The notes beneath the pieces are model-generated. The model was not told where the DNA came from. It searched no databases and worked only from the letters and a program-made list of their open reading frames with translations. From NCBI RefSeq assembly GCF_958298935.1, contig NC_084921.1:50703001-50767000 (forward strand): a stretch of DNA of 64,000 bases, in the 5' to 3' direction. A program made the translations under genes and the position numbers. Numbering within the stretch: the first letter of the stretch is position 1; each line of letters starts with the position of its first letter. This document shows, in pieces, positions 45,261-56,600 of the stretch. This DNA comes from Phragmites australis (taxonomy: Eukaryota > Streptophyta > Magnoliopsida > Poales > Poaceae).

Positions 45261-46546
45261 GCGTCCAGGCGCACAACAAGGTGGTGCTCGATCACCTCCC
45301 TAGGGATCCCGGGCATATCGGACAGCTGCCATGCAAACACGTTGACGTTAGCCCGGAGGAAGGCGACGAGCGCGCTTTCCTATTTGTCGTCCAGGTCACC
45401 GTCGATTCGGACGACCTGTGAAGCGTTTTCGCCCACCACGACCTCCTTCATAGGAACGGAGGCGTTGACAGCGAGTCGGGGATTGGATGAAGAGGGTCCC
45501 GGGCCCCCTGGGTGTCCTTCGACCTTGGCCCGTACAGAGACCAAGGCCGAGTAGAGTTGCTCGACGCAGGAGACGGTGCTGCCGGTCTCGGCAGGTACGG
45601 AGATGGGGCCTGTAGGGCCCGGCATCTTAACCGTGAGGTATGCATAGTGTGTGACCACCATGAACCGAGTGAGCACCGGGCGCCCGAGAATGGCGTTGTA
45701 GGGGAGGGGGACTTCCGCGACATCAAAGATGACGTTCTCAGTCCGAAAATTGTCCCGGCTCCCGAATGTTACGGGCAGCTCGACCTGCCCGAGGGGCAAG
45801 GTGTGCCTGGGCATCACCTCGTAGAAGGGGAGCGACGGCTTTAGGCGCCTGGAAGGCACCTGCAGCTTCTCTACGGCCTCCCGGGAGAGGAGGTTTAGGC
45901 CTGCGCTCTCGTCGATCAGCACTCTGCTGACCTTTACATTGCAGATGGTAGGAGACACTACCAGGGATAGTCGCCCCATGCCTGCAGTACTTGAGGGGTG
46001 GTCCGCCAGGCTGAACGTGATCGGAGTGTTCGACCACTTCAGGGGCCTTACGGCCTCCGTGCTCGGGGTCGCCGAGCATACCTCGCATCGCATGGTTTTC
46101 ACGCAGCGGCGAGAGGAGGGCGTGTACGCGCCTCCGTCGATGAAGGCGATGATGTGCTCAGGCTCTTGGAACTCGAGCTCTTGGTTATTGGGGGCGGCTA
46201 TGTCGTTGCCGCCCCTGCGGAGGTCCTCGCGGTCCTTCTGGCGCCGCTCGATGAGGCCTTTGACCGTGCGGCACTCCGTGAGGTCATGCCACTCGGTCTG
46301 GTGGATCTGGCACCACTTCTCTGGCTTGGGCCTCGCAGGAGCGGGGGCCATCGCGGGAGTGGGAGCCCTTGCGGGAGCGGGACTGGCAGCAAGCGTGGGG
46401 GGAGCAGTTGGAGGTGACAGGTCACGCGCCCTCTTAAATACAGCATCGAGCCTCTCACCAGTTGACACCTCACCGCTGGGCCTCTGTGGGGACCACCGGC
46501 GAAGGACTTCTTGGGCTCCTTGGGGAACCGAGTGCTCGGGGGCCAC
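45261..46546 (-). pseudogene. Gypsy gag-protease remnant
   Basis: A 388-codon frame (46546-45380) begins with a Pro/Ala-rich gag end and a Cys/His-containing CQIHQTEWHDLTECR. It continues into a retropepsin-like region, where VLIDESAGLNLLS occupies the place of the usual LIDGGSGLNLL-type active site, then ELPVTFGSRDNFRTENVIFDV and PYNAILGRPVLTRFM. The D-E-S-A text suggests a damaged catalytic triad. Downstream of the frame the linker to RT (FLRANVNVFAW, IEHHLVVRLDA) can be read with a stop. Confidence 0.8.
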
Positions 46547-46885
46547 TATTCACGGCCCCGAGCGCTCTCTCCCGGAATTGGTTGTTCGGGTCCTCGGGGA
46601 ACCGAGTGCTCGGGGGTCACTGTTCACGACCCCAAGCACTCTCTCCCGAAACTAACTTCCCTTGGATCCTCGGGGGACTCGGGTGCTCGGGGGCCACTGT
46701 TCGCAGCCCCGAGCACCCTCTTCTCAGTACTTGACTTTTCATGTCGTCGAAGGATTTGAGTGCTCGGGGGCCACTGTTCATGGCCCTGAGCACCCTCTTC
46801 CCGGTACTTGGTCTTCTCGGGTCATCGGGGAACTTGGGCACTCGGGGACCACTGTTCATGGCCCCGAGCACCCTCTCCCGGGACT
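46528..46885. repeat. Tandem repeat of a 74-78 bp hairpin unit, 5 copies
   Basis: Units start near 46531, 46605, 46682, 46759 and 46837. Each holds GTGCTCGGGGGCCACTGTTC followed by GGCCCCGAGCAC, two arms that pair around a short loop, then a variable CTCTCCCGGNACTTG linker. It lies in the untranslated right part of the gypsy element. Confidence 0.92.
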
Positions 46886-47000
46886 TGTTCTTGTTCGAAC
46901 CTTGGGGAGGTAAAACCCCCGAGGGAGGACGCCACGTGACACTCTGCTGTCCTGCCCTCAGGACTCGGGGACCCCTGATTTCTGTGTCATCGATAGCTTG

Positions 47001-49139
47001 CTTAATAGAGCTTCTTCTGATTTATTTTTTTTGGAAATTAATTTTATGGGAAAAATTATTTTGTGGTTGATAGTAATTCTCTATAGTAAACTATACAAAG
47101 AATGTTATTCTGTGGTGAAAGTGAATTAGAGTAAGATAATTTTTTAACTTCCAACATCTAGTTCGTTTTAATAAATTACTCCCACGTAATTACTATATGA
47201 ATTGATAATAACAAATAACTATTTAGCAGACGCCTCACAAATTTCACCGAGATGTGGCAAACACGCACTGCGTACTCTTGTACAAAACCCCCATACGAAA
47301 TATCCTTCTCACAGAAATCTCCCTCCACGGTCTCCTCCCTTCTCTGGTTCTCCCGTACGATCTATTAAAATTCGAGATAAACATATTTTATCCGTTTTGT
47401 TAAGAAACTGAAGGCTCCTCCGAAATCTCTGGACCGATTCGCCCTTTAAAAAAAAGTTTGGGGAGACTCCGGCGTTGTTTGGACGCTATATTATGGCTGC
47501 CAAAAATTAAACCCTGACTAGCTTACAACCACTAATGATACCTTGCCATCACACTCATGTGCACCGATTCTCCCTTTTGACATCCATTTTTATATTAGCT
47601 TAATTTAACCAGAGGATTTTCAAGAGTTTGCTTAGAATAAAGTGGTGGTGCCAATTGTCATCCGGTGACAACGACTGGAAGTGAGGATGCCAATTCATGA
47701 TGCACAGGAACGTCTTCAGGAAAGCAACACATACTCCCATTCGACGGCCAGTAACATGATTGGTTGCTTCCTTCGTCCAAATTAGCCTTTTTAATTACAA
47801 AGAAACCGTAAAATTGAACAAGCTCGTTTCTGACACACCTGTGGTACATACCATGTGACCCTGGACTTCCACTTTGGTTAGGAGAAAATTTCATTTGTCC
47901 TTGCGAATGCATAGGTTATCACTAACGTTTATTTACATTAAAATTTATGTTAAAAAGATATGTTAAAAAATTATAAATTATGTAAAAGAATTAATAGATA
48001 TAATAATACTAAATTAGAAAGATGAACAAATGAGATAACTCATATATCCATGATGCATAGCACACGAGCGATAAAATGGCTAATGAGTCCATGGGTGTAT
48101 GCCGAATAACTAATCTCTCCAAGCTGCCACTTTGGACCGGCAGCTGCAGCAGCAGGGTCTCACAGGAGATGGAGGTACTGCAACAGAACAGATAATCCAG
48201 CGACGGAAGCTACGGCAGGTCGGTTAGTCGGTAACTGCCAGCCTGCTACCCGCGGCGGCAAGTGAAGTCACCGGACAGCCTCGCTCGCACACGTACGATG
48301 GCACGAGGTGGCGCCAGCCAGCCGTCAGCCGTGTCGGTGCCTGAAAATTTTCAGGTAGATCTAGGACACTGCTACTATAATAGGCGCGCAGAGCCAGGCG
48401 ATGTCGTCAACCGGCTCGTCGTGTACTACACACGCTATCTAGGACTAGAAAATTAGGAGTCCAGCAACTCCATAAGATAATCTCACGTCACATGGCGAGG
48501 CACCTGCAGTTTGTTCCATTGTTTGGCCGAAAGGCATTAACAAATGGCGCACTCGTTCAGTCCGGTGTCGTTGGTCCAGGAAGAATGTTTTCCCTCTGCT
48601 TTTGTATTGCTTTTTTCCGTCCTGGAACCGTGCTGGACGGCCGCCGCGCGCACGCTGGCACGCGGCATCCGCCGTGCATTTCGCGGTCCGGCGCGTCGAG
48701 ACAGCGTGCGCGCATCAGCATGCAGTGTGGAGAGGTGGAGCAGCCCCGTGCATTCGATGCCTGCATATGGCGTGCCGGCCTGCGGCAGCCCGGCGCGATC
48801 GGTTAGCAAATCCGAAGTGGTAATCGATGCGAAGTTTTAGGTAGGGGCCGGCGGGCGGCGGCTAGTTTTGGGATCTCTCGCCGTAGAGGCTAGGCATTGA
48901 GCTGTCCGTTTGCCGGTAGTTCCCTTCCGGCCCAAGGAAACTCGTTGCCTGGCTAATTGCTCGCTACTATTATTCGTCTAAGTTCTACCATTACCATAGA
49001 AGGATTGTTGTTAGGAATGTGCAATCAAATGCCTCCGTTGGGAACATGAGGGTTTCCTGGCGTAACGATCAAACTGAAAGCAATTTTGCGTAATAAATCC
49101 TATGAAATTCTTAGCACCCCAAACGAATCCACTGCTTTG
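47001..49139. other. Intergenic region
   Basis: 47001-48060 is AT-rich. 48100-48950 is GC-richer with short frames up to 104 codons and no recognisable domain. No gene is called. Confidence 0.45.
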
Positions 49140-49530
49140 ATCCTGTTTGTTTCAGCTCAGGATTATAATAAACGGTTTATAGATGATGAATTATAATAAA
49201 TTGAATTATGATAAGCTGGAGGGAAATAAGCTATGAACTGTTTAGCAAACTAGATTATTAGAGTCTGAATTATTAGTAAAAGTCTGCAATGCTAGGCGAG
49301 GGTTTCTGGTGTAGGGTGGGGGGAGGGAGTGGCATTGACGAGTAATTTTCTCTAAATTTGATGGTAATATAGTAAAAGGCTAAAATAAGCTAAAATAAGC
49401 TCTTTTTCATAACTTATGGGATTATTATAATCTGAACTTCAGCTTATAATAATCTGGATAAAGAAGCTAGCTGTTTATTTTAGCTCAAAATAAATAAGCT
49501 AGTTTATTATAATCCTTAAGACCTTTACCA
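49140..49530. mobile_element. MITE-like inverted-repeat element
   Basis: AGGATTATAATAAAC at 49159-49173 has its exact complement at 49502-49516. The surrounding CTGTTTGTTTCAGCTC and GCTGTTTATTTTAGCTC text is typical of grass hAT-like MITEs. Outer boundaries and target duplication are not clear. Confidence 0.6.
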
Positions 49531-50985
49531 AGTTTCTTTCTCGGGGAAGCTAGCTAGCCTCGGTTGTACGACATTGTTGTTGTAATCTAACACATGTGAG
49601 GTGGAGCATTCACACGATCGGGTCTAGGAACGAGACATGTTATGAGGTCACATTGTTTGGCAGGGTGGTACATGCGCACCATGGTAAAAGTAAGTGTCTA
49701 ATTACAGCTTGTTTGTTTTGGCCATATTTGCACCGTGTAATCTAATTATCCACCTTAAACAACAAATTGTGTATGTGTACATTGCTACATCTATGATGAA
49801 GCAGGACATCATCATCATTTTGGTTCTAGTTTTACTCTGAGTTCTAAGTATATAGTAAGTACATTTCTACTACTATTTTTCCAATTATAAGGTGCACACA
49901 TACACAAACCACTATACATACACAATAGTCATATCTATATGAACCACACACAAAAATTAGGGTTGATTGAGTTCCCGACTTGGCCTAGAGCTTCCCTGTC
50001 ACCGTTGCTCTTGACCCCTCTCCTCCTCCACCTCCGGCAACCCTGTTGGCGGTGAGGAGGAGCGATGTCTCTTCTTTCTCGTAGATTTATTAGTATGATT
50101 TGTTTTCCCTCTAATGAAGGTATGATGTGACTAGAGTTTTTTTTATGGTGGTTGCAATGATGTGATGATTATGTAGGGTTGGATTTCTCAACCTATCCTT
50201 CGATGACGGCCCCCAACTCCGGTAAGATGTGTGGAAGGTTAGCTTTTCTCTATCTCTTTGTAGTAGGATTGGAGAACTTTATCACCACCTTATGCGGTTT
50301 CTATTTCGGGTTGATGGCCTCATCGCCATTAGCCATGGATTTTGTTTGTGGGCTATTGGATCTGAATCTGTAGAAGGTATTGCTAGATTTGATCTTTTAT
50401 CTCTTTCAATCGGGACACTGTTAGTGTCCGTTTAGAGTCTCAGATGTGTCTTGATAGTGCATTCGAGGTGTTCGCTATTGCAGCTATCAAGGGTTAGGAT
50501 TCCTCGTAACAATTGGTATAAGGTTTTTATATTCTACTTCACTCAGCTACTGCATGAAGGGGTAAAGAATGACAAAAGGTTATCAGAAATGAAGAAGAGG
50601 ACCTGACTATATTATCTTTGTATTTTTTATTTGTTTAGGATCTTTATATAATATGGGAATGTATTTCTTTTAAATTTAATATAATTTCAGCCCTACTAAA
50701 AAAAATCATACCTATGCGTGTGGCTGTATCAGACAACTAAAAAATCGACATATTGAAAGGATTTGAGCGTGTGGATAGATGGAAGGTTTATGGTGTATCT
50801 TCACCGCTTTTGTGTGTAGTTTCGGCGTCTGTCATTTGCAGAAAGCCACATCACACAGAGAGTGTACGCAGCAAACAAATCTCCGCGCTTGGCTACGTGA
50901 AATTCAAGTATCCAACTTCTTCACATCAGTGCCAAGGTTTACAAAGCTGTTTGGAGCATGAAAACCGATAACCAGTGGTAATAAA
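49531..50985. other. Intergenic region
   Basis: No gene. Short frames up to 72 codons occur. 50020-50480 is moderately GC-rich and reads like decayed retroelement leader DNA, but nothing can be named. Confidence 0.4.
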
Positions 50986-51240
50986 AAATCATGGTTATCA
51001 CGATAACCGTTCAAAATTTGATGAGAATTTACTCAAATTCACTCGGTTAAATTTGAAATTCGGCGAAAATTCGGACCGAATCAACTGAACGGTAACCGCT
51101 CGGTTTGCATCAGTTACCGAGCGGTTTCGCCGATTTATCGAGCACATTTTTTGCATTGTCGGTACCATTTAGTTTTATCGGTAACCGTTCGGTTTTAGCG
51201 ATTTATCGAACGGTTTTCTCGAATTTCAGTAATATTAAAA
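50986..51240. repeat. Inverted-repeat DNA rich in AACCGNTCGGTTT motifs
   Basis: AACGGTAACCGCTCGGTTT, TTACCGAGCGGTTTCG, GTAACCGTTCGGTTT and ATCGAACGGTTTTC follow each other in alternating orientation, and GGTTATCACGATAACC is palindromic. Similar text occurs at 30140-30320. It is probably the end region of a grass DNA transposon. Confidence 0.55.
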
Positions 51241-52194
51241 AAACTAAAAAATAGCTCAACCTTGTAAAATTAATAACTAATTCATCTGAGCTTCAAATTA
51301 AGTAAAACAAATTTTTTTGGTTTCCTTTTAACATGATCTACATGATAAAAGTATTTATACTCATAAAAAAGTTGAATATTTTCCGTGAGAAAATGTATTT
51401 ACTAAAACAAGTTAAATGCATAGTTTACTCTTTGCTAATCCAAAAATCATAAAACCATTTTTTTTAGTCTCCTTACATGATCTTATGTCTTTTAAAAATA
51501 CATGAACTCATGAAATAATTATGGTAACATATTGGATTGTATAATTGTGTTACAACTATATTAATTCATAACTAATCCATCACAACTCCAAAATTAGTGA
51601 AGCCACTTTTGTTAGTTTACTTATACTATGCTTTATGTATACTATGCTTTATGTAGAAAAAATAATGGTAGACATGAAAAAAATTAATTACAGTGCTGTT
51701 TCTTAACCTATTCACTTTATATTTATGAACTTTGTAAAAATTATGGAGAAATTAATAAAACTCTACTGTAGTGAAACTAATTTTAAAGATCCTCTTAAGA
51801 TACACTCTACACAAAAAAATATGTGTTTACATATTAAAATTTTTCTTAACATGAGTTAATAAATGAGCTACGCATTTAAATTTTTTTCTTTTTTCTTCAA
51901 ACCTCCTCCTATAGAATATAATACAAACAACATTATTTTTTAAAAAAATCACAAATTTTTTTAGAATTGTCTATAGTTTGTTTTTAGGATTTTTTTTCTG
52001 ATTTTTTAAATTTAAATTTATTAACTGATCATTTTATATTATCGGAGTGGAGTGGAGTGGTAAGAACGAATTTGTTAACCCTGCAGCGCCCCACTTTTCC
52101 AAGCAGACCGTTTCGCGACCCCATGCTGACACGCGCGACAGACATTGGCCCGTGCCTGCCATGTCACGCAAGCATTAGCTGGAGGCCTGGAGCG
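51241..52194. other. AT-rich upstream region of the FAB1 gene
   Basis: AT-rich and non-coding to about 52040, followed by a GGAGTGGAGTGGAGTGG triplication at 52042-52059 and GC-rich promoter DNA. Confidence 0.45.
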
Positions 52195-52202
52195 TATATA
52201 TA
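52195..52202 (+). promoter_or_regulatory. TATA box of the FAB1-like gene
   Basis: TATATATA at the edge of a GC-rich, CT-rich segment places transcription start near 52225-52235 and fits a first non-coding exon ending at 52443. Confidence 0.6.
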
Positions 52203-52224
52203 CAGCTCACCCAATCCCACCTCT

Positions 52225-53678
52225 CTTTTCTTCCTTCTCCGCGTTTCAAAATCCGCTCGAAATTATTCCCCAAACCAAATCAAGCCTTCGGATTTCGTAC
52301 CTTCCCGATTCATCCCTTCCGTCCTCGGCTCTGGCTCTCCGCCATTTGGGGAATCGGGAGCAACCGCGCGCGCGCGTGTTCCGAGGTTTTGGGTTGGCGG
52401 ATTCTCCTGGTGGATTTGGAATCGGCCTTCTCCGCGCACGCACGTAAGTTTTGATGCCTTGCCCTTCCCCCCCAAATCGCTTGTTTTTTCGGTTCCCTAT
52501 TTGGCGTCGCGAAGCAATCAGGGGAGCTTGTCGAATTCTCGAGAAGCGGCGGCGGCGATCACGAGGCATTTTTGTTTTTTTTCTTAAGGGGCTGTTTTGG
52601 TTGCTGCCGCCTCCGCCGTAGTCGTAGCGTCGCTGCTTGCTCCGCCGCCGCATCGCCGGCCGACTCTGTCCTCTTCTGCCACATCCTGCCGTTCGCGCGC
52701 TCCGCTGCCACCGTCCTCGCGCGCACCGCTGACTACTCCTCCACCGTCGGGTGGCACAGCTGCAGCCTCCTCCTCCGTTGTCGTCTGCCTTCTGCCTTCT
52801 GCTGCTGCAGCCTCGCAGTCGCCGGGCGCTGCTGCCTGCTCCGCCGTGCAGCACGTCGCCCTCTCCTGTTCTGTGTAGTTAGCTTGGAAATTTTTCCGAG
52901 GTAACTCTGGGGTCCTCTCGGCCATGGCGCAATCCTCACGGCGAGGCGTCTCACCGTGGTTACATGTTATTTGTTCGTGCCTCCTGGGGCTCTTAATGGC
53001 AATGTTCAACGTATGCGATTTGATATCAGATATTCGAATGGATTAGTGACATTTAGTATCTGAGAATAATATGGCTATTCGGCATTTGGTCTTAGTTGCA
53101 TAATATGTGCTGTTTAGCAAATGTTCTTTTGTTTTGACCTTTTGTATTATCTCCGTAATTATGATGTTTCTCAGTGAGCTTGTGGTTGCAATCCCTAATT
53201 TACTTTATTAGAGCATTCAGTTTGGTCCACTTTGGTGTTACAGGCTGAGTCTAGTCTGGTGAAACTCAAAAGCCTTGCTAGATGAGATTTGGTCCTTTGC
53301 TAAATGTTTGTTATACATGCACGTTTTTTTATACGATTTTATCAGCAGTTTCAGAAATTTATTAGAATGTGTGCAAATTTTTGTGAGTTAGCTCAAGTTT
53401 CCAAGTTCTCATTTAAACTGTACAATGGTAGTAGATCGATAAGTTCAGGACTTAAGCTGGAAATTTATACCAGTGATTGGCTAGGCATGCTTGATAATGT
53501 AACTCATGATTATTGTTCCCCTGTGCTGGTCCTTTGTAAAACCTTGTACGACCATAATGAATATCTGATATTTGGTGAGTAATCTCTCAAGTTTGAGCTC
53601 AGCAGATCGGATGATTCCAGTGTTATTTTTATGTGCAGGTGGCCATATGTTAGCATAATAATTCAGTAAAACGGTATC
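52225..53678 (+). other. 5'UTR exon, leader intron and second leader segment of the FAB1-like gene
   Basis: A CT-rich leader exon runs to 52443 and ends at a strong donor (CGCAC|GTAAGTTTTG). An intron of about 1.2 kb ends at ATGTGCAG (53637-53638), and 40 bases of leader precede the start codon. Long first introns in the 5'UTR are common in this family. GC-rich frames within 52440-52900 are chance frames in this intron. Confidence 0.6.
53647..53658 (+). promoter_or_regulatory. Minimal upstream ORF (ATG TTA GCA TAA)
   Basis: A three-codon uORF ends 20 bases before the main start codon. If the leader intron acceptor at 53638 is right, it is in the mature mRNA and could lower translation of the kinase. 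Confidence 0.45.
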
Positions 53679-56600
53679 ATGAGTAAAATGTGTCATGCAT
53701 GTGAATCAGAAGAGACGACATTGGATGAGGTCCATATCGGCCTAACCTGCAGTAATTATTGCTGCCAGAAATGTAACCGTGGTGAGAAAACATCAGTTAT
53801 CAATGGTGAAACGGACTGGCTGAACATGGATGCAAGCCCTTGCAGCACTCCTTATGGCACCCCTATTTTTAGCCGAGAAAGTTCTTTCTCTAGCTTTGCT
53901 AGTTGCTTTTCAAGCCTTGGTAAGTGTTCATATACTGTTCTCGTATATGTGATATAATCATTTCTATCATTTACAATTATTTGCTAGCATAACCTAATTT
54001 ATGTATGGCTTTTATTTTCCTCAGGTGACTCACTCATGGACTCTGAATCTGAAGAGGAAATTGAGCCTCAAGATACTGGTCAACTTAATCCTGATACCCT
54101 AGTCAGTGATGAACTTATGGAGCAAGGAAAAGGGAGTTCAATACAAGTGGATGAATGTCAACTCAGCCATGTCGCTGTTGTTGATGATGATGATAGTTTT
54201 CATATTCCGACAAACCAAAATATTTCATCTGGTCAACAGTGTCTGGAGACACATGAAGACGCCACCAAGGAAAATTTTGATGCAACTAATATTATTTTGG
54301 ATTCAAATGTATCTTTTGAGCCTCATCGAGATATACTATGCAATGATCAATCGACGGAAATTGCATATGGTGTATCAGTGGAAGATATTGATATTAAACA
54401 ATCTGATATGATACATGTTGAAGAGGGTACTAGCCTTCCCATGTCAGGTGATGAAATAATTCCATTGAATGAACAAGTTACGGATCAACTTGATAGCACC
54501 AAGGAAAATACAATAGTTTACAACAATATATTGAGTACCGAGCCTGACATGAAACCAGGTGCTGATTTTGATAATGGAAATGAATGCCTGTACCCACCAG
54601 TATTCCCCAATTTTGATGCAGACCCTCTCATTTGGTTGCCACCAGAACCAGCAAACAAGGAAGATGATATTTATATTGTTTCTAATAACGATGACGAGAG
54701 TGACAATAACAGCACTGAGTGGGGTAGGTCAAGTTTCAGTGCTAGCTTTGCAGAGAGAAGCAAGGAGAGCCATGAAGACCAATTGCAGAAAGTAATGTCA
54801 GAAGTTATGAACGGGCAATTCAAGATCCTTGTAAGCCGTTTTTTGGCTGCTGAAGGTTTCTCTTTATCTGATGGAGGTACTGATAAGAGCTGGCTTGATA
54901 TTGTTGCTTCATTGTCATGGGATGCTGCACTCCTCGTCAAGCCTGATGCCAATTCGGGAAATGCAATGGATCCTGGTTTGTATGTAAAGGTGAAACGAAT
55001 AGCTTCAGGATCTTGCCAGCAGAGGTAACATTCTGATATTTGTCCTTGTACCTCTTCCTTAGCCTTACTGTGTCTCAACGACGTTACTTTCTTTGTTTTA
55101 TGATAGTGAAGTGATCAACGGTCTTGTTTTTAAGAAGAGTGCTGCGCATAAGCAGATGCGTGCCAGCATAAAGCATCCAAAATTGTTACTTCTTCAGGGT
55201 TCCCTTGGCCATTCTTCCTCAGGGCTGTCATCAATAAATTCGATGAAACAGGTGTGCATGCATGCCCTCAGTCAAAGCATATTTACATTTCATAGCTAAA
55301 ATACCAGATAATAGGGGAGATTTACAAATGTCCTATTCACCATCATTGATCAGGAAAACGAACAACTGGAGAAAACTCTTAGTGAAGTGATAATCAAATG
55401 CCAACCTGATCTTATATTGGTGGAGAAAGCGGTTTCCCGCAACGTAAATGAGTATATTCAGAAACAAGGAGTTACAGTAGTTAGTGACATGAATATCCAT
55501 CGGCTGGAAAGAATTGCTCGTTGCACTGGCTCTCCAATAATATTGTTGCAGGATGTTCTTACAAAACCCAACCTTATTAAGCAGTGTGAGTCTCTCCATT
55601 TTGAAAAGTTTGTTGAAGAGCATAATATAACTGGAGAAGATGGAAGGAGGACACCCAAAACATTTTTATTTCTAGAGGGTTTTCCGAAACCTCTGGGATG
55701 CACAGTATGTTTTCTCTTTCTTTCTTCTTTATGTGTCATCTTTTCTCTGCCTGTAGTGCTTCGATTTTTTACTTGTGTGCATGCATGTTTAGACACATTT
55801 TTCGTTGATCCCTCGGGCTGCATTTGGTGTACTGTTTGAATTTTTCCACATTGCATGGGCTAGACCTTTTTTTTTCTTTGAAACGAAAGGTTATCTTGAG
55901 TTCTTTTTGACAAGTTCCTTGTATACTACGCACATTTTGTGGTATAACCACGTTTCTGTTTATCGCTAAGTTATGTCATGAAGATGTATTGGAGCAGAAG
56001 TTGGAAAAAACATTTCTCACAGTTACGATTGAGTTGCCCACAATGCTGTTGTTTAACAGCATTAAGCTACCCTTTTTCTTAAAATATTATTGAATTGAAC
56101 TTCATAAATGAGGGTGGGTTTTACTCATACTTTTATCTTAACCACTCTTCGGAGCTTTATATGTAGCACTTGTGCACAGCATATCAATTGTTGCACATTG
56201 GATGTGCTAAAGATTTTCATTTTGCTCATGATGTATCCTATGTCAGCATGCGTACCTATTTTTCCTGCCAGTTCTGATTGGTTTGAGATTGTTTGTAGAT
56301 ACTGCTGAAAGGATCAACAAGTGAAGAACTTGAGAAGATTAAGCGTGTCCTTCAATTCACTGTCTTTGCAGCTTATCATTTGATCCTTGAAACTTCATTC
56401 TTTGCTGATCAAAAATTATTTATGACAGATGGAATTACCAAAGGGAAAGAGAACTGTTTTGAAACTGATCGACAACTGCCTGCTTCCTATTATGATAGTT
56501 CAAAAAACAGTGACACCATGAAACATAACATTTCTACTTGTGATGGGCAGTATGCTAATCAGGAAGATTTTGTTCATACTGAAAATACTATGTCTCTGCA

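Larger units (their letters stand above)
42076..46995 (-). mobile_element. Decayed Ty3/gypsy element, interrupted by a solo LTR
   Basis: The left end TGTCGGAGGG at 42076 and right end TCATCGATA at 46995 are bordered by the same pentamer GCTTG (42071-42075 and 46996-47000), a likely 5-bp target duplication. The expected terminal CA reads TA. Inside, on the minus strand, are gag-protease and reverse-transcriptase remnants with stops and frameshifts. A 1.7-kb solo LTR sits in the RNase H part, and a tandem hairpin repeat lies near the right end. The two outer LTRs do not match over their full length, so internal deletions have occurred. The protein text (CQIHQTEWHDLTECR, YIDDLVVKS) fits the Tat branch of plant gypsy elements. 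Confidence 0.75.

Noticed and set aside
45939..46655. 238-codon plus-strand frame in the gypsy element
   Set aside because: Antisense shadow of the gag remnant and tandem hairpins; no domain.
52246..52900. Coding frames in the GC-rich segment before FAB1
   Set aside because: They fall in the leader exon and first intron, exist on both strands and show no conserved domain.
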